53,779 bases of DNA from Bacteroidaceae bacterium (GTDB taxonomy: Bacteria; Bacteroidota; Bacteroidia; Bacteroidales; Bacteroidaceae): contig JAFUOP010000021.1 of the NCBI GenBank assembly GCA_017481875.1, forward strand, positions 1 through 53,779. The letters run 5' to 3'. Shown piece by piece: positions 1 to 8,197 of this stretch. The notes beneath the pieces were generated by a model, which searched no databases, was not told where the DNA came from, and worked only from the letters and a program-made list of their open reading frames with translations. Position 1 is the stretch's first letter. Every line of letters starts with the position of its first letter. A program made the position numbers and the translations under genes.

Positions 1-5
1 CAAGA

Positions 6-52
6 ACAGCATACAAATGGGTTATCAATGTAAGAACCCGTTTGTATGCTGT
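6..52. terminator. Strong hairpin, probable terminator of an off-window gene
   Basis: An 18-nt arm (6-23) pairs with 35-52 with a single G-T wobble and an 11-nt loop. A T-rich stretch follows on the + strand. It probably ends a gene lying left of the window. Confidence 0.55.
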
Positions 53-389
53 CTGTTTATCTTTATCTACATTTTCGTCAGTCGCTCATTTCCGTTGCCG
101 TCTGCATTTTTGAGTACAGACATTGAAAGGGGAAAGGTTTTCGGGCTGAATACTCTCCGCAGGAGGAAGATTCTGCCCGAAACGGCCTGCCGTCCGACCT
201 TTCAACTTTCAAGGGCTGATGTACTACCTTTGCAGACGAGCAAAGGAGAGGGGCGACTGACGGAATCGGGAAACTCATAATATCGCAGATTAATGATAGA
301 CCAAATTCAAATATTACACTGCAATAATGAAAAAAGCACCGCCTTTTTGCTCGTTCATAAAAAAGTTGTACCTTTGTGTATCAGGAGTT

Positions 390-422
390 ATGTCATTGAT
401 GCAAAACAATAATGAACTCTGA
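390..422 (+). other. Ten-codon frame behind a promoter-like box
   Basis: A TACCTTTG box at 369-376 is followed by AGGAG and an ATG at 390, which reads ten codons (M-S-L-M-Q-N-N-N-E-L) and stops at 420-422. The signals look like the start of a real gene, but nothing continues in frame. It could be a leader peptide, the decapitated start of a lost gene, or chance. I favour a remnant, with little confidence. Confidence 0.2.
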
Positions 423-517
423 AATAGGAACGGTTGCCATCTCGTTACCCAATTTTCATGCAATCCGAATAACCATTTAATTCTAAGATAATTGCAAATT
501 CTGCGATTTTTTCAAAT

Positions 518-545
518 AAAAATGGCTCCTCGTGGAGCCATTTTT
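518..545. terminator. Bidirectional terminator after rubredoxin
   Basis: A perfect 12-bp stem (518-529 with 534-545, loop TCGT) has a G/C core flanked by A5 and T5 runs, so it can work on both strands. It lies 8 bp past the stop codon of the minus-strand rubredoxin gene. Confidence 0.85.
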
Positions 546-552
546 AATTGAG

Positions 553-714
553 TTATTCGTATAATTCGAAATGTTCTTTGCCGGCTTGGCATACGGGGCA
601 ATGCCAATCGCTTGGCAATTGCTCGAATTCTGTTCCGGGCTCAATACCTCTTTTAGGGTCGCCATTTTCCGGTGAATATACCCATTGGCACACTTTGCAT
701 CTGTACTTTCTCAT
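553..714 (-). CDS. Rubredoxin
   Basis: This 53-residue protein reads from ATG at 714 to TAA at 553-555. It is a small cytoplasmic electron carrier with one iron held by four cysteines. The two ligand pairs are visible: C6-K-V-C9 and C39-P-V-C42, with the aromatic and acidic residues typical of rubredoxins between them (W11, Y13, the DP at 19-20, W37). The length matches the family (about 52-54). It is followed by a strong terminator and preceded by the tRNA cluster, so it is probably monocistronic. In anaerobic Bacteroidales, rubredoxins serve peroxide and oxygen reduction via rubrerythrin-type partners; no such partner is adjacent here. Confidence 0.95.
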   Translation of the reverse strand: MRKYRCKVCQWVYSPENGDPKRGIEPGTEFEQLPSDWHCPVCQAGKEHFELYE

Positions 715-824
715 CTTCTTTCAGTGTTATATATTATTCCTTATTATATATAACAGAGGTTGTTTGTGCTTTGTTTAGGTTCAACTTTTGCAGGTGAGCC
801 GAATTTTAGTTGAGTTATAAAAAT

Positions 825-844
825 AGGACTCCGTTTGGAGTCCT
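825..844 (-). terminator. Terminator of the tRNA cluster
   Basis: An 8-bp perfect stem (825-832 with 837-844, loop of 4) is followed on the minus strand by a T-rich run. It lies 8 bp past the 3' end of the last tRNA, consistent with co-transcription of the three tRNAs. Confidence 0.8.
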
Positions 845-852
845 AACCTAAG

Positions 853-924
853 TAGCGCCTACGGGAATCGAACCCGTGTTCCATGCGTGAGAGGCATGTG
901 TCCTAGCCACTAGACGAAAGCGCC
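853..924 (-). tRNA. tRNA-Glu (CUC)
   Basis: A 72-nt cloverleaf on the minus strand. The acceptor stem is 7 bp with two G-U pairs, the anticodon loop is CTCTCAC giving anticodon CUC (reads GAG), and the T arm carries GGTTCGATTC. CCA is not encoded. It is identical base for base to the copy at 967-1038, which points to a recent tandem duplication or gene conversion. Confidence 0.95.
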
Positions 925-966
925 ATTTTTAAGGGCTTTGCTTGCAGAGTTGTTGTGTGTTCTTTG

Positions 967-1038
967 TAGCGCCTACGGGAATCGAACCCGTGTTCCATGC
1001 GTGAGAGGCATGTGTCCTAGCCACTAGACGAAAGCGCC
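967..1038 (-). tRNA. tRNA-Glu (CUC), second identical copy
   Basis: Same 72-nt sequence and anticodon CUC as the tRNA at 853-924, separated from it by 42 bp. Both copies lie in one transcription unit with the tRNA-Ser. Confidence 0.95.
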
Positions 1039-1059
1039 ATTTTCTCTGCAAATCCGAAG

Positions 1060-1146
1060 CGGAAGCTGGGGGATTCGAACCCCCGGTACGGTAACCCGTA
1101 CGGCAGTTTAGCAAACTGCTGGTTTCAGCCACTCACCCAAACTTCC
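1060..1146 (-). tRNA. tRNA-Ser (GCU)
   Basis: An 87-nt class II tRNA with a long variable arm (a GTACGG / CCGTAC stem). The anticodon loop is TTGCTAA, giving GCU for AGC/AGU codons. Acceptor GGAAGTT pairs with AGCTTCC; CCA is not encoded. It is the promoter-proximal member of the three-tRNA unit. Confidence 0.95.
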
Positions 1147-1267
1147 ATTTGGAAGTGCTTACGCCCTTAATTTTGCGTTGCAAAGGTAATGCTCTTTTCT
1201 TAAATATGCAAATGTATTGGGAATTATTTTTTAAAAATAGTGATATTGTTGCTCTGCGGTTGGTTTT

Positions 1268-2362
1268 TTACCTCGATTCCCAAAATCTTATATACTCTTC
1301 GGCCACTTTGCGTGGGTTGTGGTATAGCCTTGCAAGGGCTGCGCATTCTTGTTGCAGGCGGGCGATATTCTCGGGGTGCTCTACAAGGTTTTTTAGTTTG
1401 TTGTAAACGTCTTCCTCGCTAGGTGTTACATTGACAAGCGGGCGCAGAGTCTTTTCGCCAAGCTGTTGGTAGTATTCTTCTTCGGCACCGCCTACTACAA
1501 TTTTACCTTTGGCCATTGCAAGGAGGGCGTTCATTGCCGGTGAGTAGCCGTAGAGTTGGTCGAGGAGTACGTCGCAGCTGTCTATCATCTGCTTGTATTG
1601 TGCGAATGGTACATTTTCGGCTTTCAGCACTTCGCAGCGGGTGGGGTAGTCGCGGGCTATGCGTTCGAGCGCGCGTAGCATTATATCGGTTCCTTTGTAT
1701 GTGCTGCGCTCGCGGTTTATTCCTATGAAGAATCTTATTTTGCGCTTGCCGTCGTGTAGCTCGCCTGTTTTTTCTTCCTCGACGGGAAAAGGTATGTATG
1801 TTAGCTTCTCTTTGAACTCTTTTTCATATACTGCGTAATATTCGTACAAGCCTGCAATTATTCCATTGCAGTCGTGGGCTATCAGCTTGTTGAGGTGTGC
1901 TTTGGGGGTGTCTTGCCAGTCGGCAATCTGCTCCCGTGTGTAGCTGTTGTCTATGGGGTTGTTGCCGATGTTAAAATCGGAGTAACGGAACAGGCGTGGT
2001 GTGGTTGTGCAGCCTTGTACCCAGTAGTGGTCCATTCCGAATGCTCCCATAAACATTTTTTTGTTGTGCTTGCGCAGGTAGCGGTATATTGGGGCCACTC
2101 GCTCTGCTTGCAGTTCCAGGAACATTGGGTTAATTATCTGCACTACGTCGTAGCCTCGCAGACGTGGCAGTGTGAACAGTGTTTTCAGCAGTAGTCTTAT
2201 GCCGCTTGCTTTGCTGTTGCCACGGGTGAGTGATATGTCGCGTTTATAGTTCTTCCAGAAATCGCCGTTGCTTGCCACGCATACTTTGTGCCCAAGGGAG
2301 CGCAGCCCCTCGGCAAGGGTCCAATGAACGTTGCTGTATTCTCCTATTAGCAGTATTTTCAT
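1268..2362 (-). CDS. GT-B glycosyltransferase (family 1/4 type)
   Basis: This 364-residue protein resembles GT-B glycosyltransferases. The N-terminus (MKILLIGEYSNVHWTLAEGL) is the first Rossmann strand with a glycine-rich turn. The second half, from about residue 205, has the donor-domain pattern, including the helix with AMNALLAMAKGKIVVGG at about 275-292 that in this class contacts the nucleotide sugar. It has no membrane segment or signal peptide, so it should act at the inner face of the inner membrane on a lipid-linked acceptor. Its ATG overlaps the stop of the upstream GT2 gene by 4 bp, so it is the last gene of a three-gene operon. Donor and acceptor cannot be told from sequence. The context suggests O-antigen, capsule or protein-glycan synthesis. 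Confidence 0.8.
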   Translation of the reverse strand: MKILLIGEYSNVHWTLAEGLRSLGHKVCVASNGDFWKNYKRDISLTRGNSKASGIRLLLKTLFTLPRLRGYDVVQIINPMFLELQAERVAPIYRYLRKHNKKMFMGAFGMDHYWVQGCTTTPRLFRYSDFNIGNNPIDNSYTREQIADWQDTPKAHLNKLIAHDCNGIIAGLYEYYAVYEKEFKEKLTYIPFPVEEEKTGELHDGKRKIRFFIGINRERSTYKGTDIMLRALERIARDYPTRCEVLKAENVPFAQYKQMIDSCDVLLDQLYGYSPAMNALLAMAKGKIVVGGAEEEYYQQLGEKTLRPLVNVTPSEEDVYNKLKNLVEHPENIARLQQECAALARLYHNPRKVAEEYIRFWESR

Positions 2363-3357
2363 TTCTTGGCGGGTTTGCTGGTTTTGGGTATTATAATGCG
2401 TAGAATGTGCAGGCCTGTGTTGCTGTTTGCGAGTATGCGGAAGATTGAAAACTTATAGCCGTATTTTTCTTTTGCTATGGGGTATAAGCGGTGTTGCTTT
2501 ACGCGCTCGATACACTGTTTTTGTATCTGCTTTATGCTTTTGCCTGAGCGTATAAAATTGATTATCGCATCGACTGCAAGTGTTGTGAGCTTGCGTTGCA
2601 ATGCTTTTTTCTGTATGCTATTGCTTTGGTCGTTTGTGGCTGCTCTGAAGGTGGCGAGCTTCTCTATGACAGACATTCTGTCGTTGAGTTTTTTTTCTAC
2701 CATTTCCGGAGTGTTGCCTGTTATTGTGGAGTTCTCCCTTATGCAATAATTGTATATTGGTGCGTTGCTTGTAATTAATGTTTTTGCATAGAAGTGCAAG
2801 ATGGTGCTGAACTCTTCGTCTTCGTGGTATATGCCGGTTGTGAAGCGTATGCTTTTTTTCTTGAGTAACTCTGTTTTTACAAAGTAGCACCAGACGTTTG
2901 CCGGTAGGTTGTTGTGTTCCATAAACAGTGCTCCGCTTATGGTGTTGCTGAATTTAATTTTTTTTGTTCTTTTGCTGTTTTTTGTCTCTTTGCTGCATAC
3001 CCGGTAGCCGAAACGCAAAATATCGGGGCGTTCTTGCTTTAATTTTTCTATGCATTGGGGTATTGCACTGTTCTGTTGCAGGGTGTCATCGGCATCGATG
3101 AATTGTATGTATTCTCCTTGTGCGGCGTCTATGCCGGTGTTGCGGGCGGCTCCTTGGCAGTTGTGCTCGCTCTCAATGAGTTTTATGTTGGCTGTGCCTA
3201 TTTCCTTAACCCAGCGTGGCGGGTTGTCGGAGCCGTCATCAACCACTATTATTTCATAATCATCGGCCGGCAAGCCTATGGCCAAAATGCTATTGAGGCA
3301 CCTTTTAAGGAGTGCCTGGGCAAGGTTGTAGTGTGGTATTATTATTGAAAGAAACAT
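2359..3357 (-). CDS. Family 2 glycosyltransferase
   Basis: This 332-residue protein has a GT-A (GT2) catalytic domain in its first ~210 residues: an N-terminal SIIIPHYN strand, a VVDDGS turn, and a QFIDADDTLQ segment carrying the DxD-like metal and sugar-nucleotide site. GAARNTGID, typical of GT2 enzymes, lies between the last two. The C-terminal ~110 residues are basic and end in Lys-rich sequence, consistent with membrane association but without a clear transmembrane helix. It sits between two other glycosyltransferases (18 bp downstream of one, overlapping the next by 4 bp). The sugar transferred is unknown. Confidence 0.85.
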   Translation of the reverse strand: MFLSIIIPHYNLAQALLKRCLNSILAIGLPADDYEIIVVDDGSDNPPRWVKEIGTANIKLIESEHNCQGAARNTGIDAAQGEYIQFIDADDTLQQNSAIPQCIEKLKQERPDILRFGYRVCSKETKNSKRTKKIKFSNTISGALFMEHNNLPANVWCYFVKTELLKKKSIRFTTGIYHEDEEFSTILHFYAKTLITSNAPIYNYCIRENSTITGNTPEMVEKKLNDRMSVIEKLATFRAATNDQSNSIQKKALQRKLTTLAVDAIINFIRSGKSIKQIQKQCIERVKQHRLYPIAKEKYGYKFSIFRILANSNTGLHILRIIIPKTSKPAKK

Positions 3358-3375
3358 ATTTATTCTTTCTCTTTG

Positions 3376-4347
3376 TCAGCATAGCTTGCGGTGTAGCAGT
3401 GCGTGTATGCGGCTGTGCAGGGGTGCACCAAAGAGTGATAGGGTTGTGTATTTTATCTTTTGTTGCACCGGTAAATTCATGTGGTACAGCGTTTTTATAT
3501 CAATTTTTTCGTTGCGGAGCATTTCTGTTGCTTGGGTGTATTGCTCTTTGGGGCCATCGCTGCAGCGTAGCAGGTCGGTAAGCCTGTCGGCGCAAACAAG
3601 CAATATCTCGTTGGCTTCTTGTTCCATTTTGTACTCATTTTTCACTTTTTTGTAAAGGTTTACAAAATTGCGATAGAGAAAAAACCTTGTTTTAAATGAG
3701 TAGTTGTTTGATATGCTTTCTTTGTGGTCGAGGTAGTAGTAAAAACCACAATCGGAGTAGTAGATACAGTCGCTGCTCTCGTACAAAATCGGGGTTGTGT
3801 ATAGGTCTTCAAAGACCTCTCCTTCGGGGAAGCGTATAAATGCAAAAAGGTCGCTACGGTATATCTTGTTGCAGGAGTACGCGTGCATATACCCTTTGCG
3901 CTTAATCCAATCGGTGAATATCTCTTTGTTCCCGGTAATCTTTTCGGGCTTGAATGATATTATTTGGCTCTGTGGCGATTCGTAGTGAATGTTTACAGGG
4001 TATTCTATGATATCAATGTCGGGGTTGGAGAGTAGAATGCGCATATTATAGTAATATGTGCCCGACGCCACTATGTCGTCGGCATCGACAAAAGTGATGT
4101 ATTCGCCTCTGGCTAAAGATATTCCGGCATTGCGTGCCGATGATAGCCCTCCATTTTTTTTATGTAGCACCCGCACTTTGTCGCATTCTTGTGCGTACCT
4201 GTCGCACACGGCTCCACAACCGTCGGGCGAGCCGTCGTCAACAAGGATAAGTTCATAGTCGGTGTATGTTTGCTGCAATATGCTTTCTATGCAATTTTGC
4301 AGGTGTCGTCTTGCTTTGTAAACCGGTACTATGATGCTTAATTTCAT
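3376..4347 (-). CDS. Family 2 glycosyltransferase
   Basis: This 323-residue protein is the first gene of the glycosyltransferase operon. It has the GT2 signature order: SIIVPVYKA at the N-terminus, VDDGSPDGCG at about 36-45, SARNAGISLARGEYITFVDA, and the metal-binding VDADD. The C-terminal third has no recognisable domain. It probably builds a surface glycan with the two downstream transferases. The promoter must lie in the repeat-bearing gap to the right; on the minus strand the TATCTTCG at 4383-4376, about 30 bp before the start, differs from the TAnnTTTG box at one position. Confidence 0.85.
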   Translation of the reverse strand: MKLSIIVPVYKARRHLQNCIESILQQTYTDYELILVDDGSPDGCGAVCDRYAQECDKVRVLHKKNGGLSSARNAGISLARGEYITFVDADDIVASGTYYYNMRILLSNPDIDIIEYPVNIHYESPQSQIISFKPEKITGNKEIFTDWIKRKGYMHAYSCNKIYRSDLFAFIRFPEGEVFEDLYTTPILYESSDCIYYSDCGFYYYLDHKESISNNYSFKTRFFLYRNFVNLYKKVKNEYKMEQEANEILLVCADRLTDLLRCSDGPKEQYTQATEMLRNEKIDIKTLYHMNLPVQQKIKYTTLSLFGAPLHSRIHALLHRKLC

Positions 4348-4375
4348 TATTGCTTTTTAGGTTTTTATACTACTG

Positions 4376-4740
4376 CGAAGATACTACAAGCTGCCGATAA
4401 TAACAAAAATATATTTGTTTATTTTATGCTTATTTTATGTATTCTTGCTTTATTCTTGGCGGTATGTGGGTGGTGATTGATAAGTTTTACGTATCTTTGA
4501 GATAAATCTCGAAGATACACTGCACTCGCTGTGAAAAATATTCAAGCAAGCTTAATATTTTTGCTTTCAGCGAAATTTAGCTGCGTTCGTTGCGTGTGAA
4601 AATGAATTTTCACCCACTCACTTGCACAACTTTCGCTCGTTTGTTCGTATCTTTGAGATAAATCTCGAAGATACACTGCACTCGCTGTGAAAAATATTCA
4701 AGCAAGCTTAATATTTCTCGCTCGTTTGTTTGTATCTTTG
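4376..4740. repeat. Array of CGAAGATA-type intergenic repeat units
   Basis: This stretch fills most of the gap between the glycosyltransferase operon and the M23 peptidase gene. Two 70-bp copies, 4491-4560 and 4647-4716, are identical. Each begins with TATCTTTG, forms an inverted repeat with CGAAGATA 11 bp later, and ends in an AAATATT / AATATTT inverted repeat. The spacer 4561-4646 is a diverged unit (GCGAA, CTGCG, a GTGAAAAT / ATTTTCAC palindrome, then CTTGCACAACTTT). A more degraded unit starts at CGAAGATA 4376-4383. The array ends in another TATCTTTG at 4733-4740, just before the peptidase gene. Confidence 0.85.
4733..4740 (+). promoter_or_regulatory. Probable -7 box for the M23 peptidase gene
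   Basis: TATCTTTG fits the Bacteroidota -7 consensus TAnnTTTG and ends 15 bp before the preferred ATG at 4756. It forms the right end of the repeat array, so the promoter seems to be supplied by the repeat. Confidence 0.6.
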
Positions 4741-4755
4741 AGGCAAAGAAAGGTG

Positions 4756-6432
4756 ATGATAAAGAAAAAGTTTTTAATAATTGTATATATGCTCCTGTTG
4801 TGTGCGGCGGTTGCGCGTGCTCAGCAGGCAGCGGTGTTCTCGGCTCCGTTTAATTTCCCTCTCTATTTGAGTGGCAATTTTGCAGAGTTGCGCAGCAATC
4901 ATTTTCACGCGGGGCTCGATTTCAAGACACAAGGTGTAGAGGGGAAGCCCATAACTGTGGTTGCCGATGGGTATATTGCCCGCGCCAAGGTGCAGGCAGG
5001 TGGTTATGGCCGTGCGTTGTATGTGATGCACGAAAATGGCTATATGACTGTTTATGGGCATTTGCAGAAGTTCCCGGCAAAGGTGGAAAATGCTGTGCGT
5101 GAACGCCAATATGCCGATGAGTGCTTTGCTGTGGATATTGACTTTGCTGCGGGGGAGTTACCCGTGAAGCGCGGCGAGGTGCTTGCTATTGCCGGAAATT
5201 CGGGCTATTCGTTTGGCCCACACTTGCACTTTGAGGTGCGTTCGCCGAGTGGTGAGGAACTCTACAACCCTTTGCTGTTTTATGCATCAAAGGTGGTGGA
5301 TACGCGCCCGCCGGTGGCACAGGCCGTTGCTTTTTATCCTATTGAAGGGCGTGGCGCAGTGTGTGGGAAGCCTCTTTCGGTTGTGCGCAAGGTGCAAGGT
5401 GGCGTGCTTGCCGACACTCTCCCGGTGTGGGGAAGTGTGGGCTTTGGGCTTAAGGGGCTCGATTATATGAACGGCACCACAAATAAATACGGTATTTACG
5501 AGGTTGAATTATATGTAGATGATTCATTGCGCTTTACTGCCCGTATGGATAAATTTTCTTATTCGGAAAATCGTCTTATAAATGCTTGGGCCGATTATGC
5601 TCGCTTGTCGTCGGGTGAGGGGTGGTTCCTGCGCTCCTATCTGTTGCCCAATAATCCATTGCGCATGATAAATGCCGATGATGCTGCGGGTGTGGTGAAT
5701 TTCTGCGAGGAACGCCTTTATAAAGTGGAGTACCGTTTGCGCGATTTTCACGGCAATAGCAGTGTTTGTGCTTTTGTGGTGAAGGGTGAGCCTTCTGAAA
5801 TAGCACCCGTAGAGCGTGCCGGTGGATATATGCTGAATTGGTATTTGAGTAACAATGTCTGCTCGCAGGGCTACTCGCTTGCGATTCCTCGTGGAGCATT
5901 GTTTGACAATTGCTATTTGCGGCTTTCTGTGGTAGATTCCCTTGCTTCACCTCTCTATAAGGTGGTGGGTGCACCTGTTCCTTTGTGGCACGCAGCACGC
6001 TTAACGCTCGACATTCCCTCCTCTCTGTTGCCTCATGCCGAAAAGTGTTATGTCGAGCGTGTGAGTGGCAAAAAACGCAGTTCTGTTGGCGGAGTTGTTA
6101 AAGGTAACACGGTGTCTGCCAATGTTTATCAACTTTGCGATTACACTGTGGCGGTAGATACCGTCGCGCCTGTTGTGAGTGCTGTGAAAGAGAAAATGTG
6201 GGCAAGAAATGCTCGTGCGGTGTTCGCAGTTACCGATAAACAGGCCGGTGTGGCAGCCTTCAGAGGAAGCATCGACGGGGAATTTGTGCTGTTTGAATAT
6301 AGCAGCAAGAATGGGCGCATAACTTGCGACTTTAAACGCGAGGGGGTTGCCCGTGGCAAGCATAAGCTGCGCCTTGCAGTTACCGACGGAGTGGGTAATG
6401 AAACTGTTTTTGAAAAAGATATAATATATTAA
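4756..6432 (+). CDS. M23 family metallopeptidase
   Basis: This 558-residue protein is exported: MIKKKFLIIVYMLLLC followed by AAVARAQ is a signal peptide with a likely cut after the AQ. I chose ATG 4756 because an in-frame ATG at 4687 lies inside the repeat array and would bury the signal peptide. The LytM/M23 domain lies at about residues 30-185. Its zinc ligands are visible in HFHAGLD and HLHFEV, with the supporting TVYGHL between them. The remaining ~370 residues look like beta-rich domains of unknown function. Family members cut peptidoglycan cross-links or act as non-enzymatic activators; intact ligands suggest activity in the periplasm. Confidence 0.88.
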   Translation: MIKKKFLIIVYMLLLCAAVARAQQAAVFSAPFNFPLYLSGNFAELRSNHFHAGLDFKTQGVEGKPITVVADGYIARAKVQAGGYGRALYVMHENGYMTVYGHLQKFPAKVENAVRERQYADECFAVDIDFAAGELPVKRGEVLAIAGNSGYSFGPHLHFEVRSPSGEELYNPLLFYASKVVDTRPPVAQAVAFYPIEGRGAVCGKPLSVVRKVQGGVLADTLPVWGSVGFGLKGLDYMNGTTNKYGIYEVELYVDDSLRFTARMDKFSYSENRLINAWADYARLSSGEGWFLRSYLLPNNPLRMINADDAAGVVNFCEERLYKVEYRLRDFHGNSSVCAFVVKGEPSEIAPVERAGGYMLNWYLSNNVCSQGYSLAIPRGALFDNCYLRLSVVDSLASPLYKVVGAPVPLWHAARLTLDIPSSLLPHAEKCYVERVSGKKRSSVGGVVKGNTVSANVYQLCDYTVAVDTVAPVVSAVKEKMWARNARAVFAVTDKQAGVAAFRGSIDGEFVLFEYSSKNGRITCDFKREGVARGKHKLRLAVTDGVGNETVFEKDIIY

Positions 6433-6445
6433 ATGTAAAATACTT

Positions 6446-8089
6446 ATGAAAAAGTTATTATTTCTCTTTGTGCTGGCTGCTCTCTCTGTTCAAGCAGCCG
6501 ATGCCTGCACCAATTTCTTGGTGGGCAAGAAGGCCTCGGCCGATGGCTCTGTGTTTATTTCATATAGTGCCGACAGTTTTGGTATGAGTGGTTTTTTGGC
6601 GCACTTCCCGGCATCGGTAAATCCCGAGGGCACTATGCGCCCAATTTACGACTGGGACACGGGCAAATACCTTGGCAGTATTCCCGAAGCCCCTGTTACT
6701 TATAATGTAATAGGTAATATAAACGAGCATCAGGTGGCTATTGGCGAAACAACGTTCGGTGGTCGCCACGAGCTTGCCGACTCGACAGGTATTATCGATT
6801 ACGGCTCGCTCATCTACATTGCATTGCAGCGTTCAAGGAGTGCCCGCGAGGCTATCGAGGTGATGACTACTCTCACGCAGGAGTATGGCTATTACAGCGA
6901 GGGTGAGAGTTTCTCTATTGCCGACCCTAATGAGGTGTGGATTCTGGAGATGATAGGCAAGGGTAGTGAGAAGGGAACAGTGTGGGTGGCAGTGCGCATT
7001 CCCGACGATTGTATTGCTGCACACGCCAACCAGGCACGCATTCATAAATTTGATATGAAGGACAAGGAGAATGTGATGTACTCAAAAGATGTTATAAAAT
7101 TTGCTCGCAAAAAAGGTTACTTCAGTGGCAAAGACGAGGACTTTAGTTTTGCAATGGCCTATTGCCCTCCCGATTTTGGTGCTTTGCGTTGGTGCGATGC
7201 CCGTGCTTGGAGCTTCTTTAATATGTATGCCGATGCCGATATGAACGAGTATCTCCCGTGGGCTTCGGGCGATGCAACAGCAACACCCATGCCTCTTTAC
7301 TTCAAACCTAAAAAACAACTCACCCTGCAAGATGTGCAGGCTGCAATGCGTGACCACTACGAGGGTACTCCCTTTGCTGTGAACGAGGACTTGGGTGGTG
7401 GCATTTATAATATGCCTTACCGCCTTTCGCCACTCACCTTTGAGTATAATGGCAAGGAGTATTTTAATGAGCGTCCTATTTCTACATTCCAGTCGGCATT
7501 TACTTTTGTGGCGCAGATGCGTGCTCACCTGCCTAATGAGCTGGGCGGTGTGCTGTGGTTTGGCTGCGACGATGCCAATATGATTGTTTATACACCGGTC
7601 TATTGCTGCCTCGACCGCGTGCCTGCTTGCTATGCTGCCGCCAATGCCGACCCTGTAACATTCTCTTGGGACTCATCGTTTTGGGTGTTCAATTGGGTTT
7701 CAAATATGATATATCCCAAGTATTCTCTTGTTGAGGCCGACCTGTTGCGTGTGCGCAATGAACTTGAAAAGAAAATTATAGATAACACTGCCGATTTTGA
7801 GGCTCAATTTGCAACCTCCTTGAAAGAGTCTCCCAAGTATGCTCTTGCTGCCATTAAAGATTTCTCGTGCAACACTGCCGAGGAGGTTCTGAGCGAGTGG
7901 AAGAAGTTTGGCGAGTATATCATTGTTAAATATAACGACTTGGTTGTTAAGCCCGAAGAGAATGGTCGCTTCAAGCGCACTTCCACGGGAATTGGGGCTA
8001 CGGTTGTTCGTCCCGGGTACCCCGAAGCCTATAAAAAGCGTTTAATTGAGGAAACAGGTGATAAATATCTGCTACCTCTTTCAAAATAA
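6446..8089 (+). CDS. C69 family dipeptidase
   Basis: This 547-residue protein belongs to the peptidase C69 (PepD-like) N-terminal nucleophile hydrolases. The signal peptide (KKLLFLFVLAALSVQAADA) runs directly into CTNFLVGKKAS, so the catalytic cysteine is C21 and would be freed by cleavage. The SADGS just after it is also typical. The length is normal for the exported Bacteroidota branch. These enzymes split dipeptides, which suits peptide catabolism in the periplasm. It starts 13 bp after the M23 gene and may be co-transcribed. The downstream mutase has its own promoter-like box. Confidence 0.9.
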   Translation: MKKLLFLFVLAALSVQAADACTNFLVGKKASADGSVFISYSADSFGMSGFLAHFPASVNPEGTMRPIYDWDTGKYLGSIPEAPVTYNVIGNINEHQVAIGETTFGGRHELADSTGIIDYGSLIYIALQRSRSAREAIEVMTTLTQEYGYYSEGESFSIADPNEVWILEMIGKGSEKGTVWVAVRIPDDCIAAHANQARIHKFDMKDKENVMYSKDVIKFARKKGYFSGKDEDFSFAMAYCPPDFGALRWCDARAWSFFNMYADADMNEYLPWASGDATATPMPLYFKPKKQLTLQDVQAAMRDHYEGTPFAVNEDLGGGIYNMPYRLSPLTFEYNGKEYFNERPISTFQSAFTFVAQMRAHLPNELGGVLWFGCDDANMIVYTPVYCCLDRVPACYAAANADPVTFSWDSSFWVFNWVSNMIYPKYSLVEADLLRVRNELEKKIIDNTADFEAQFATSLKESPKYALAAIKDFSCNTAEEVLSEWKKFGEYIIVKYNDLVVKPEENGRFKRTSTGIGATVVRPGYPEAYKKRLIEETGDKYLLPLSK

Positions 8090-8101
8090 AGATTATTTAT
8101 A

Positions 8102-8109
8102 TACATTTG
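8102..8109 (+). promoter_or_regulatory. Probable -7 box for the phosphohexomutase gene
   Basis: TACATTTG matches TAnnTTTG in the 108-bp gap before the mutase gene, leaving an A/T-rich leader of about 80 nt. No clear -33 element is visible. Confidence 0.4.
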
Positions 8110-8197
8110 CGCTAAACCGCAGATTTACGTATTATTATAGATAATATAGCGAATAAATTTGTTGTATATATAATTAATAAACAATAAATATAAAATT

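Larger units (their letters stand above)
1..517. other. Gene-poor left edge, possible element scar
   Basis: I see no convincing gene here. An 87-codon frame on + (17-280) and a 66-codon frame on - (78-278) overlap each other, have low-complexity compositions and match no family I can name with certainty. What is visible: a strong hairpin at 6-52, a TACCTTTG promoter-like box at 225-232, another at 369-376, and then an AGGAG followed by ATG at 390 that opens only ten codons before TGA at 422. The stretch resembles promoter regions I associate with Bacteroidales conjugative transposons, but that is memory, not a comparison. Confidence 0.4.

Noticed and set aside
4687-4755. Longer start for the M23 peptidase
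   Set aside because: It would place 23 residues encoded by the repeat array ahead of a good signal peptide.
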